NCBI GenBank assembly: GCA_022702545.1
Contig: JAHRBC010000005.1
Coordinates: 4,611,501 to 4,675,500 of the forward strand
DNA from: Phycomyces nitens
Taxonomy: Eukaryota; Mucoromycota; Mucoromycetes; Mucorales; Phycomycetaceae
Reading direction: 5' to 3'
Length of the DNA: 64,000 nucleotides
Positions 22,399 to 33,803 of this stretch are shown here, piece after piece. The notes below the pieces were generated by a model. It saw nothing but the letters and a program-made list of their open reading frames with translations. It did not search any database and was not told where the DNA came from. Position 1 is the first letter of the stretch. The number at the start of each line of letters is the position of its first letter. A program made the position numbers and the translations under genes.

Positions 22399-23874
22399 AT
22401 TGGACAAAAGGAAAATAAACAAGTCCGCCCTCACAATCCGTTCCCCACCCCCCCCTTCTTCTTCCTTTGTCTTGCTCGTACAATCTGCCTTGATTTTTGT
22501 CGAATGTTGGTGGCGGAGAAAGTCCAATCTCCACCATCCGCCGTCACACCTCTTTTCCCGAACAAGCTCGTCACTTGTCCGGTCCGGATCTGTCTTTATT
22601 ATTACCATTTATTTATTGATGTCAATGTTTGGTTGTACAGTTGAGCACATTTACGCCAATCAGAAGCTGTATTGCGTTTGGTATTTGGAATGTCCTCTAC
22701 CGGTTAAGCTTTTGGTATAACTAACTGAGATTGACCAAAAGGCCAATCAGCTGGCTGTCGAATGTGATTATAAAGGATTTATCTTGCACAGATTAAAAAT
22801 CAATACATTTACCATTATGCACAATTGTGTATATTTTGTATATTTTGTATTATACAAGTATCCCAAAGACATATGTAGGTTATTGTTGTTATTATCTTTT
22901 TGGATCAGCGTATCAGCATATCATTGTATATAATCTAACTCTTGCTTAATAATATTTATGGGAATTTTATTTGTAAGCACTAGATTGATGATTGCAAACT
23001 GCCAAAGAAATTCGGTCTCGATTCCAAGTTCTTTTCTAATGGGAAATGAGATAAATACTCGATTTGTTTACTCTTTTGATGCCAGGATTGCAATTATCAT
23101 ACTAGACCATTAGCTCCATACGCAAAATTGACTCAATCTGAGTATCATGTCCATTCTTTTTATTTATATATATATTTATTATTATTATTAGTATTTGCAA
23201 GAATGCACCTAATGAAAATACCATCTTTATATATATATATATATGTCTGTATATATTATCCGGCATTCGGCATTCTACAATCCCCTCATTTAAAAATCGA
23301 TTTAGTAAAGTGTTCTTATTTAGGTGACCATGAATAGTTTCCTGATTAGAGATTAATAGCTTATTTTGGCCTTTTAAGAGAATAATGATATATAAGAAAG
23401 GCTTTGTAGTTTCTGTTGTTTTTATTTTGAAATATGTTTAATATCGCCATCTCTCACAGATTACCTTGCACTTATTGATTAACAGTTGATGTTAAATGAT
23501 AAAGTTGTATAATTTCAATCATATTTTATGTATCTTGTTCAACACATTTTATGGGGTTGTCCCAATAATTGGGTCTCAAGATATTAACAAGGCCTTGAAA
23601 AACAGTACGATTTCTTTTTATAAAGCTGCCCAATAATACACGGTTGAATACATTGGTATGTATATATTTTTGGTTGGTTGGTTGGTTGGTTGGTGTGGTA
23701 GAAGGAGTACATTTTCCAAGACTATAAATGTTAAATGTTGATCTTCTCAAGTCAATTTATATGAGAATACAAAAGAAGATCTACTTCTTTTTTTTTGTCT
23801 TTCTCTTTCTCTTTCTCTTTCTCTTTTCAAAAATAGTGGTGCAAGGTACAGGGTATCTATTAACACCAGATGTT
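22399..23874. other. Intergenic region, no gene recognised
   Basis: AT-rich. Two CCAAT-type motifs (GCCAATCAG at about 22656 and 22742) may serve the J-protein gene promoter. Contains TA and ATT microsatellites (23165-23250) and a (TTGG)n tract (23670-23692). No coding signal. Confidence 0.5.
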
Positions 23875-26800
23875 CTAAGGACGTGTACCATAAGGATCAT
23901 AATAGAATGACGAAGTTCCTGTATTATTAGGCTTCTCAGGTTGTTGTTGTTGTGCATTCTTTAACAACTGAGCAAGCTGGTCAAGGGCAAGAGAAGGGTT
24001 CACAGATGGAGTTGTCGATGATGGTTGAGGTGGCAGATTGTTTTGCTGTTCTTGCTGCTGTATAGCTCGGTAAGAAGAATGTGGCTGAGTCTGCTGCTGT
24101 TGAGGCTGAGTCTGAGGCTGTTGCTGCTGCTGTTGTTGCTGTTGCTGGTGGTGGTGGTGAGGTGGTAGGATGGGCTGTTGCTGTTGCTGCTGTTGCTGCT
24201 GTTGTTGCTGTTGCATGGCAACTTGGCCCTTTTTTCAACAGACATGTATTTAATTTAATGTTTTTGCCATTCATCTTTTTTATTATCTTTTCACACTTAC
24301 CAAAAGTCCTAGGATTTGTTGCAACTGAGCAGCTGCAGGTGCTTGGGGTAATGGAGGAACTGTGGATGTGCCACTGGCCTGTCCACTGAATGTTCCTGTA
24401 GCCTGGCCAAAACCTGGCTGTATTTGAGCTCCTTGGATTGTTTGAGTCTGTGCCAACATGGAAAGAACCTGAATAGACCGTGATAAATGTTAGAGTTCCA
24501 GTTAGATTTTTGGTATTATTAGTTTAATGGGTATAATTATTACCTGTTGTGCCTTTTGTGCTTGTTCAAGGCGATCTTGGGTTCCATTGGGTTTAAAGGG
24601 TGTTCCCATGGATGGAATTGCAGGATCATAGATTGTCTTGGGCGACATGGCTGGGGCCGTGCTCTCTTCAGAGTAGCTTCCATACCTTTGGAGAGGTCTA
24701 TTATGCTCTGGAACAGAGTCAAACGAACTATCTCGACGAGGGTTGTGATGGGGGTGACCATGGTTATGGTGGTTGTGATGGTGATGATGGTGATCATCAC
24801 GTCTTGGTCCTCCTCCCATACGTCTTTGTCCTCCATGTCGACCGTGTCGACCACCTTGAAGAGATCCGTCCATTTTCTTATCTCCAGGCTGCTCCTTGCG
24901 TGCTGCCAATGCTTCTGTGCGTTCTCTATAATATGGGTTTATTATCCTGTTTTCTTTTTCTTTTTTATTACGTAAACACCCAACTTACTTGAATGAATGG
25001 TCCCAGAAGAATGAAATGTCCCATCGACCACCCTTGTAAGGTTTGTCATGGCAGCCATCAAATGCATTCACACAGGCACGCGAGTCGTAAAACTCAATGA
25101 TACGCTGTCTATGCAGATTACATTCTAGTTAGCCCTGTAGAATTTGTTTCTGGTCCAATGATTGTTTATATCCTGGCTTACCTAAGCTCGGTATTTTCTC
25201 GGTGTGTTTTGAAATGGGGAGTACGAATAACCTTGATTTCTCCATACTGTCTGAAATAGGAATGGAGCTCTGAATCATTGATGGTATTATCGGTATCTTT
25301 GAGTGTCAACAGCAGTGTACCCTAGATTAAGATCTGTGTAAGCTGCGATTGTTTGTATGATATAATGAAAATACCTGGTTTTTGGTTCTGTCGCATCGTG
25401 CCTCCTCTTCTTCTTGCTTTGGCAGCGAGTAATGCACATCAAGCATACGATTCTTAAGCATAGCACCTTGCATGGCTTCTTTACCTGCTTCTGCAGCCCT
25501 AATGTCATACTGCGAGATGGGACATGATTAAGAAAAAGAAAACTCTCAATGTTGGTGATTTGCTTCTTGTGTGTGTGTGTGTTTTTAGTTTGGCTTACAT
25601 ATGTAATAAAGGCCATTCCTCGGCCTTCAATAAGATCAAAGATGTCTTTGATCTCACCAAACTTCTCAAATGTTTCTCTAATCTCAGATACTTGAATGGT
25701 GTACTGACAAACAGAATTTACAACGGTAAGGAATATTGGACTCCACAAAAATATTCTCTGAAAAAAAGGTCGTGATTCTTGTTTTGTTTTTGGTATTTTA
25801 CCTGGACGTTTCTCACGAACAAGGTTCTGCAAGGTCTTTCCATAGCCGCTCTCGACTCCAGTTGAGAAGCACGTGCCTTGGGAGGTGGGTCGGATGGACC
25901 TGATGTATGTATAATATAGAATATAGAGACATAGATAGATATATAGATAATAGACAGACGGAATAGAATGGAATCCCCACAAAAAAAGAAGAAGATTATT
26001 ATGACTGAACAATCGACAAGAAACTCAACTGGATCATAATGGAGAAGGCAATGTTTGGTTGAGGAATAAAGGTTCCCTCTTTTTTTTCCAGAGCTGATAT
26101 GTTGACGAAGTAGAGAGTTGTGCTGTTTTCTTATATCTCATTTATGGCGTGTGTATCACTTCTCAAGTGGAGAAGCCCTCTTGCCCAAGAATCCTTTTTC
26201 TTTCTTTTTTACATTATCGATCGTAGGTTGTGGTTGTTAGATACCATATCTTAAAAGAGATCATCGATTTTTTCAATGATTCTCTTTCTGGTATTACTGT
26301 GCATGCTCACAGCCTCAGTCTGCTGGTCGTTTCTGAGAATATCCTCTCAGCAAGATTAAGCAATGATAGACAATGCTGTGCCATTCCATTGAACAAGAAG
26401 AAGGGTGCTTTTATAAAAAATGGGGGCAAGGTTCTTAGTCTTACCATAAGTATCGTCTTGCCAGAGCTCATTACGATATTCCCGCCCTTCGTTTATCGGT
26501 CTTGTCCCATAAGGCGGCATAAAGGGCGGTGGTTGAGGGTCATTATAGGCTCGATAGTTGTCTTCTTCGGAATCTCTCATTCCACGATGATCAGGTCTCA
26601 TACTCTTCCCACGACCTCTAAATGGCTTTAGAATCCCTCGGTGTCTTATAGGCCCACCTCTTCCTCCTCCATTTCCAACACCTCCTACACCTCCTTTGCG
26701 TGGGCGTCCATTAAAATGATCATTAGGGAAATCATTATAGGCATCACGTGGGCGAAATCCTTGAGATTGTTGCTGTTGTTGCTGCTGCTGCTGTTGCTGT

Positions 26801-26913
26801 TGCTGTTGTTGCTGCTGGTGAGGAGGCTGGTGGCGTGAAGGATCTCTGGGATCATAGGGTGCAAATCGAGTTTGACTGCGAAAGCTTTGATTGCTGTGGT
26901 TGTGGTTGTCCAT
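23875..26913 (-). CDS. Mei2-like two-RRM RNA-binding protein with polyglutamine tracts
   Basis: RNA-binding protein with about nine exons. The N-terminus has a Gln run (about 26760-26820), then a Gly/Arg-rich segment (GGVGNGGGRGG). RRM1 starts RTLFVRNV and continues TIQVSEIRETFEKFGEIKD with GRGMAFITYYDIRAAE. RRM2 reads GTLLLTLKDTDNTINDSEL, FRQYGEIKVIR and RIIEFYDSRACVNAF. The pair and the linker LDVHYSLPKQ match the first two RRMs of Mei2/AML proteins. A histidine run and a long Gln-rich C-terminus (QILGLLGQVAMQQQQ after splicing) follow. The canonical third Mei2 RRM is absent. The protein probably binds mRNA or lncRNA; exact target unknown. It shares a spacer with LDH on the other strand. 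Confidence 0.85.
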
Positions 26914-27883
26914 TTTTTCTTTTTTCTTTTAGGTAAGCTTGGAACTCTTCCAAAATCTTGAATGGTTAGAGATTAATGTAGTATTGGTTCTGAGTTCTCA
27001 AGGTAAAATGGAAATAAGAATCTTGACAAAGAAATGGTAATAATAATAATAATAATAATATATAAAAAAAAAAGAGGGGGGAGGATATACGTGTGTAAGA
27101 TTATTTTGCTAGTTTGTTGTTTTCAAATAGATTGCTTTGAATGACGTCTGACCAAATGACGTCAATCATAGCGGTCTTCAGACTGTTGCCAACCAAGAGT
27201 TTAGGTTAAAGCTGTCTGTCTTTGACATTGGTGGTCTGTAGGGCTAGATAGTGTGCTCTGAGCCATCCATGGTCCACTTTATAAAAAGTTATCCCGAGGG
27301 AAAATATGGAACAGGATTAAAAAATGTTCTCACGCTTGGAACTAAAGGGACCAATGTCAGGGTGCGTGTTGGCCATTCATCCATGGTGTATAATTGGAAG
27401 CGCTAAAGGCGTACAAGATGTATATGTGGAACCCTAGTTAAAGCAACATGCCATACTGTCTGGCCAAATAGCTTGCATTTCTGCTTGTAGAACATGATGG
27501 GACCCCCAGTAGACAATCAGGATAACTGTAAAAGGATACTTTAATGAAATCCCTTCATGGAGTACAACAAGGCATTTATTGATTAATGGATAATAAATGT
27601 ATTGAAAAAAAGCATCCCACCAAGCTTGTTACAGAGTTCCTTATCATTATCGCATTCAATTGCTGTTATCTCCCTTGAGAATGTGATTTTAAAGTATCTC
27701 GAGGATCTTTTCGGTTTAATACAAGTGGTCTCATGTAAAAAGCGTCTTTCAAGAAGCAAGTCCAGTTCCAACTGTCGTACAATCTAGGCTAGATTTAAGT
27801 AATCCTGTTCACCAATTCAGCGTGTCTTGTACCGTCCCCTTTTTTCTTTTTTGCTGTATTTGCAAGACAAAACCTTACGCCAA
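26914..27883. other. Divergent intergenic region
   Basis: Shared by the Mei2-like gene (minus) and LDH (plus). It holds the CRE pair, an AAT microsatellite (27039-27062) and an unexplained stop-free stretch at 27260-27404. No further gene is supported. Confidence 0.5.
27142..27164. promoter_or_regulatory. Paired CRE/ATF-like sites
   Basis: TGACGTCT (27142-27149) and the perfect palindrome TGACGTCA (27157-27164) lie 15 bases apart, start to start. They are about 230 bases upstream of the Mei2-like start and 720 upstream of LDH. This octamer is the CREB/ATF bZIP site. Function inferred. Confidence 0.45.
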
Positions 27884-29065
27884 ATGTCTTTCCTTAGAAA
27901 CCTTGTTTCAACCATCCCAAGATTCACACGAGTTGGTCCACCTGCCCTACAGCGATGTCTCAGAACACCACCGTTTGTCTTCCAGCGCTCTGTCCTACCG
28001 AGCAAATTCTACCATCATGGCAGTCCGGGTGCACACTCTCGCATCGCTGTCGTAGGTACCGGTAATGTGGGTGCCTCGATTGCATTTGCCCTAGTCCTCA
28101 AAGACGTGGCCAACGAAATCTTGCTGGTCGATTCCGACCGCTCGCTCGCAAAAGGACAGCGGCTGGATCTTGATGATGCCAGTCTGTTTTCAGCAACCCA
28201 TGTAAAGGACGTGACACTCCAGGAAGCAGGAAAGGCAGACGTGATTGTGGTCACTGCAGGAGCACGCCAGAAAGAGAACGAATCCCGGGCAGATGTAAGC
28301 ATAAGCAAGATACAACAACAACAACAACAACAATAAACTGATTTTTGGGTTTGTAGCTGATTGATAGAAATTACCAAGTACTAGAGTCCATCATCAATGC
28401 CATGCAGCCCATCCAAAAGGACGCCATCATGATATTGGTAGCCAACCCAGTAGATGTCCTCACATACTTTGCCCAAGAACTCTCGGGATTACCACGTAAT
28501 CAGGTCATAGGAAGTGGCACATTCTTGGATACCTCTCGTCTTCGAGGATTCTTATCCGAAGTATTAGAAGTAAGTCAAAAAAGAGTGGTCAAGGGTTGTT
28601 TTTTATTGATCAATATGATGATAGGTCAACCATGAGTCTATCCATTCGCCTGTACTAGGAGAACATGGAGATGCCCAGTTTATCTCTTGGAACACAGCCA
28701 ACATCGCCGGCCAACCCATCCTATCCTTTCCACGGGTCGCCAACCTGGACAAGGAGCTGGTGCGGGAAAAGATTGCAGGCAAGGCCATGGAGATCATTAA
28801 GCTAAAAGGCTCGACTTACTTTGGAATCGCCACATGCACAGCCTCATTGTGCGAGACGATTATCAAGAATCGAAGAGACATTCGGCCATTGTCGGTATAT
28901 GTAGACAGATTAGGTGCAGTAATGTCAATGCCAGCAAAGTTGGGTTGGTATGGTGTAGAAGAGATTTATGAGATTAATGATCCAGTAGAAGAAGAGAAAC
29001 TAGTAGAGATTGCACAGCAATTCAAAAAGACTTGTAAAAAGTACGAGCAACCCAATAGAGCCTAA
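27884..29065 (+). CDS. L-lactate dehydrogenase with mitochondrial-type presequence
   Basis: NAD-dependent L-lactate dehydrogenase interconverting pyruvate and lactate. Exons 27884-28294, 28357-28569 and 28625-29065 give 354 residues. The Rossmann motif is IAVVGTGNVGASIAFAL. The substrate-loop residue is Gln in VTAGARQKENESR, which marks lactate rather than malate dehydrogenase. The active-site His lies in VLGEHGDAQFISW, and the C-terminal half reads GSTYFGIATCTASL as in Rhizopus Ldh. The first ~46 residues (MSFLRNLVSTIPRFTRVG and on) have many Arg and no acidic residue, a typical mitochondrial targeting sequence that Rhizopus LdhA lacks. I start at 27884; an in-frame ATG at 27827 precedes it. 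ALT follows 386 bases downstream on the same strand. Confidence 0.93.
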
Positions 29066-29395
29066 TAAAAAAAACGTTTCAATTTTGAAACAATTTTGAA
29101 ACAAATTGAAACAAAATGTTAATATTTTTGTGTGGGTGGATAAGAGTTGCCCAGAATGGACCGAGGTTAATTTGTTTGTGTCAAATAGTAAATGAACGGT
29201 GATCGGGGTCCCCTTTATTTATTATTGGTCAAAAAAGGAAACGTTTAAAGACATATCCTAGTCCTAGACTTAAGATTTATCCGGTTCCAAATCCAAATCC
29301 AAATCAAATCAATTTTTAGCCTATTGTCCCCGCAACCAGGACAAAAAAAACACAGGGACGTGACAGGTTTCATCTTTTTTTTTTTTTCATGGTAA

Positions 29396-29404
29396 TATAA
29401 AAAG
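29396..29404 (+). promoter_or_regulatory. TATA element of the alanine aminotransferase gene
   Basis: ATATAAAAAG, about 50 bases upstream of the ATG, followed by a pyrimidine-rich stretch (ttccctttctctcaactctttc), typical of strongly expressed fungal genes. Confidence 0.5.
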
Positions 29405-29451
29405 GCCAGCTAAACTGCCATTACTTCCCTTTCTCTCAACTCTTTCTTACC

Positions 29452-31073
29452 ATGACCAACTCCACCAAGCCCAAGGTCCTCACCCTCGACACAATCAACA
29501 GCCACATCCGCAATGTGGAATATGCTGTCCGTGGCCGCATTGCCATCCGCTCAGAGGAAATCCGTGATGAATTGGCCCATGGCAAGAAGTTCCCCTTTGA
29601 ACGTGTTGTGAGCTGCAACATTGGCAACCCCCAGCAGCTCAATCAGAAGCCAATCTCCTTTTTCCGTCAGGTAACAAAAAAGCATGTCTGGTGAGAGTCC
29701 ACTAACATAACATTATACAGGTAGCATCCTTGTGTGAAAACACTGATCTTTTGGCTGAAGACAAGGCCGAGCTAGTCAACCAGCTCTACCCTGCTGACTC
29801 AATTGCACGTGCAAAGAAGATCCTCAAGACTCTGGGTGCTGGAATTGGTGCCTACTCCCACTCCCAAGGTGCTCCTTCTGTCCGTCAGACTGTTGCCCGT
29901 TTCTTGCTCGAGAGAGACGGCCATCCTGCCAACTTTAACAACATCTACCTCACCCAGGGTGCCTCTGCTGGTGTCCAGGCTATCTTGGGCCTGTTGACCC
30001 AGAGCAGCAAGACTGGTATCATGATCCCCATTCCCCAATACCCTCTTTACAGTGCCACCCTTGCCTACCTTGGTGCCACACCCGTCCACTACCTACTCGA
30101 GGAAGAGTCTGGCTGGACTCTCGACATTGGATCTCTCAAGAACACCGTCAACACTTCCCGTGCAGAGGGCACTGATGTCCGTGCCTTGGTCATCATTAAT
30201 CCCGGAAACCCCACTGGCCAGTGTCTTGATGCTGACAACATGCGCGATATCCTGACCTTTTGTTATGAGGAGGGTCTTGTCTTGTTGGCCGATGAGGTCT
30301 ACCAGACCAACATCTACAACCCCGAGACCAAGCCCTTTGTGAGCTTCAAGAAGGCCATGATGGAGCATCCCAATGTAGCCCTGCGCACCGGTCTTGAGTT
30401 GGTCTCATTCCACTCTATTTCCAAGGGTATGGTTGGTGAGTGTGGTCGTCGTGGTGGTTACTACGAGTGCTGCAACCTCGATGAAAAGGTTCTTGAACAG
30501 GTCTACAAGATGGCCTCTGTCTCTCTTTGCCCCAACCTTCACGGCCAGATCCTCGTCGACCTCATGTGCGATCCCCCTCGCAAGGGTGACGTCTCCTACG
30601 AAACCTACCGTGCAGAGCTCGATGGCATCTATGAGTCTCTCCGTCGCCGATCCAAGAAGCTCGAGGGTGTCTTTAATGCCATGGAGGGCGTCACCTGTCA
30701 GCCTGCCGAGGGTTCCATGTATCTTTTCCCCCGCATTCGCCTGCCCAAAAAGGCAATTGCAAAGGCTGCTTCTGAAGGTCTTGCTGCCGATGCGTTTTAT
30801 TGTGAGGCCATGCTCGAGGCCACCGGTGTGTGTGTTGTACCAGGTAAGACTCAAACTTTCTCACGGCTGGAGTGACAGCCATGGGTAACACAACAATGGA
30901 TTTTAATTGTTTGTATATTTTTTATTTTTAAACTTTTAGGCTCTGGTTTTGGCCAAAAGGAGGATACCTGGCACTTTAGATCTACATTCTTGCCTGAGGA
31001 GCATTTGTTTGATGATTTCTGTGCCAATCTCTCCAAATTCCATGCTGAATTCCTTGCCACCTACAAAGATTAA
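29452..31073 (+). CDS. ALT1: Alanine aminotransferase
   Basis: PLP enzyme converting pyruvate and glutamate to alanine and 2-oxoglutarate. Exons 29452-29670, 29721-30843 and 30940-31073. Motifs: FPFERVVSCNIGNPQQLNQ near the N-terminus; ALVIINPGNPTGQCL; LLADEVYQTNIY; the PLP lysine in SFHSISKGMVGECGRRGGY; and the C-terminal GSGFGQKEDTWHFRST. This matches class-I alanine transaminases of fungi and animals. There is no obvious targeting peptide, so it is probably cytosolic. Codons are strongly C-ended (ATC, GTC, CTC, AAG), unlike the neighbours, which suggests high expression. It lies directly downstream of LDH, so two pyruvate-consuming enzymes are adjacent and co-oriented, each with its own promoter. 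Confidence 0.95.
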
Positions 31074-31146
31074 TAGCTTTGGATAGATTATGTTTCTTTT
31101 TCACTGTATCTTTATTTTATTTTATTTTATTACGTTATCATTTGTA

Positions 31147-32865
31147 TTATTTTGCCTGTTCTAAATCACAATTCATTAAACAGAACAAGTGTGTATCCAT
31201 CAATAATGCCTGTTTTTTGGCCCATTGGACTTTCTTGACCTTGAAATCAACTAGTTGGTTCTGTGAGTATGGAAAATAATCATTTCATGACTGTTACCTG
31301 TGGGGACTGTTGTGACCGATATATCCCATTGGCCACCCGAGTACTCAACCACCGACAGTCGGTCTTCTCCAACAAGAAGCAGCCTTGACACCGATGGCCA
31401 CACAACCTGTCGAATTGGATTCAGCTGGCAAACGATCACTTCGACCTTTAATGTCCGTGCATTCCACAGCCATAGAGTTGTCGGCATACTATCTTTTAAG
31501 AGCACAAATGGGTTGGTTGTTGGTTTGTTGGTTTATATTCCTATATTTATGGCTCACCATCAATGCTACAGAGTAAGCGGCCGTCAGGACTGAATTGAAA
31601 GGCACCGATTCCCGTAGGTGGGTTGGCAAGGCCATAATCAGGCCGAGTCATCGGCAATAAAAACGGACGCTTGAGACTCTTTTGGTCTATGAGTCATAAT
31701 GAACCAACAAAAAAAACCCCTGTTAATATAATAGCTTCCAATGTTTCCACCAACAAAACTTGCAATGGACTCGTGAAAGGGCCGGCACAGAAGAACCCAG
31801 GGAATTCTCTTGGTAGATGTCCTAAGATAAACATGTATAAGCCCAATTGAACCATCCAACCAGTCAATTACCACTCTACTCTGATGAATGACAGGTGGGT
31901 GTGGTAGGCAAATAGCCACCTTCCAGTCAAGGGTTGTCATGAAGCGAATCTGGTGGTCATATCCTCCCATGGCCAGTATAGAGCTTTTGCTGTTCCATGC
32001 CACACTCTTGATTCCCAGTCCATCTTCAGGCGCTTGGTAAGATGTGTAGAGGTAACCATCAGGACGATATACGAGTATATTATACTAAAAGCCAATCAAT
32101 ATACTCTTAAATGTGTACATCTAAACTTACATAGAGAGAGTTGTCCCAGACAGCCAAATAGCCACTGTTGGGCGACCATTGAAGATCGCTTGAATCTGCA
32201 GTGTCTATTTTGAAATGCTAAATGTCGATGCTTGTTATTATACTCTAGTTGGATCAAATACGCCACACTTGTTACCTTGATCAGTGTCCATCTGGGTGTA
32301 TAGATCCCAAGGTGGTCTTTTCCTTGCCTTGTCTCCAGGACAGCAAAATATTTTCCATCTGGGCTAGCCATATAGCCCTTGTTGGCATACTTTGCTCCTT
32401 TTATGACCAGCTCATTGTTTGCTGTCAAGGACCACATTTTCAATTGGAACTGTTGTTATTAAAGTGTGTAAATGGTTTGGAATTTTCATGTTCTATTGTT
32501 GCTACTAATTTATTTACCTGTCCATGGGCTGCTGCAATGATTCCTCCAGAATCTGAACACCAACTAACGCGTTGGATACCATGCCAAGCGTCCTCAAAAA
32601 TGGCTCGCCAGCTGGTATCAACTATAGACAAGACATGCACAACCGCCTTTGATGGCGAGGCTATCAATATGTACTTTGAATCCGGAGACCATTGGAGATG
32701 TTCGATCCCAAAGGGACATTCATAGACATGAATGATGGTGAGATCAAGGCCATTATGACGAATCACAAGGCGATTATCGACAGCATGTGCAACATATTCA
32801 TTTGTTGGTGAAAATTGACACTGGTAGAGCGATTGTTTGTAAACATTACTGTAATGAGGTTTCAT
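31147..32865 (-). CDS. WRAP73: WD40 protein WRAP73 (WDR8)
   Basis: Spindle-pole/centrosome-associated WD-repeat protein. The start is MKPHYSNVYKQSLYQCQF, matching the WRAP73 N-terminus. WD segments follow through eight or so short exons: YECPFGIEHLQWSPDSKYI, FQLKMWSLTAN, WTLIKHFKIDTADSSDLQW, LAVWDNSLYYNILVYRPDG and GLGIKSVAWNSKSSILAMGG. The next-to-last exon has SMPTTLWLWNARTLKV, where animal proteins have NAVWVWDIQKL. The last exon is easy to miss: splicing out about 31253-31305 removes a premature stop and adds FKVKKVQWAKKQALLMDTH, the family's expected C-terminus, ending at 31147. The partner SSX2IP/Msd1 is not in the window. Confidence 0.88.
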
Positions 32866-33086
32866 GACAGTAACGACTAAAATTGAAACAAACAATAAAA
32901 AAATAAAAATAAAAATAAACGATTTGCTAGTGTAAAAGCAATATTTTTTTTGTAATGAAATCTATATCCTGGAAAATGCAATTGAATGGCAAGGCAACTC
33001 TTTGCCCTCTGAATACAATATACCCAATACTAGAGCGCCATTACGGGCTTATAAGCATATCAAAGACTGTCAGTTCAGTAAATGGC

Positions 33087-33521
33087 CTAGACTCTTGTTT
33101 TATCCTTTAATACTAATCCGAGGCGTAGACATAAAGGTTTAAGGAAAGCAAAGAACGCCTGAGCGAATACAAACACACAAGACAGGCCGCCAAGTACAGT
33201 CAGACCAAACCCACAGATAATTCCAAGTATAGGCAAGACCACAGCTCCACATGCGAGGAGAATCCCAGTCTGGATAGAGAGGACCAATATTGTAGCAATG
33301 CTTAGCAGGAATACTAGTGAAAATAGTAGGACAAACAACGAAACGGCTAATGGTGGTGTACTCAAGCGTCGAATGATGTTTCCAGTCCATCGAACAGGTG
33401 GATATCTTTTGTAGATCTCGAGATATACTGCCCATGTAAACCGGGACATTGTAATGGCTGAATTGCGGATCGTATAGAGCAAATACAACATTTGTTCAAG
33501 TTTGTGTTGAGTGTGTTCCAT
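33087..33521 (-). CDS. Small hydrophobic-hairpin membrane protein (144 aa), LDAF1/promethin-like?
   Basis: Intronless 144-residue protein. A basic amphipathic N-terminus (VYLEIYKRYPPVRWTG) precedes a nearly continuous hydrophobic region (residues about 60-125) divided by a GAVVLPILG turn, ending in a short basic tail (LVLKDKTRV). Such a hairpin arrangement is seen in lipid-droplet assembly proteins of the promethin/LDAF1/Ldo family, but I see no diagnostic motif. It could equally be an ER membrane protein of unknown family. No signal peptide. Confidence 0.5.
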   Translation of the reverse strand: MEHTQHKLEQMLYLLYTIRNSAITMSRFTWAVYLEIYKRYPPVRWTGNIIRRLSTPPLAVSLFVLLFSLVFLLSIATILVLSIQTGILLACGAVVLPILGIICGFGLTVLGGLSCVFVFAQAFFAFLKPLCLRLGLVLKDKTRV

Positions 33522-33803
33522 GGTTAAAACAAATGAAATAATTCATTTTGATATTTTTGCATGCTTATATGTATATACACGTCTTAAATAAGAAGATGAC
33601 GTCCAATATACACATGGTTTAGCCAAAGAATGATAGATAGATAGATAGATAGATATGTTTATCTATATAAATATAAGTATAAATATAAATATAAACATTC
33701 ACATAGTATTATCACTTTTGAAATATGTCCAAGATAATAGTAGTAATAAAACAATAGCATCAAATATATGTATATATCAAGAGCAAATAGACATTAATTC
33801 ATA

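Noticed and set aside
24081..24389. Ala/Val-rich plus-strand frame
   Set aside because: Antisense of the polyglutamine region of the Mei2-like gene.
31250..31310. Premature stop near the end of WRAP73
   Set aside because: An intron with donor GTAACA and acceptor CTAG removes it and gives a C-terminus that fits the family.
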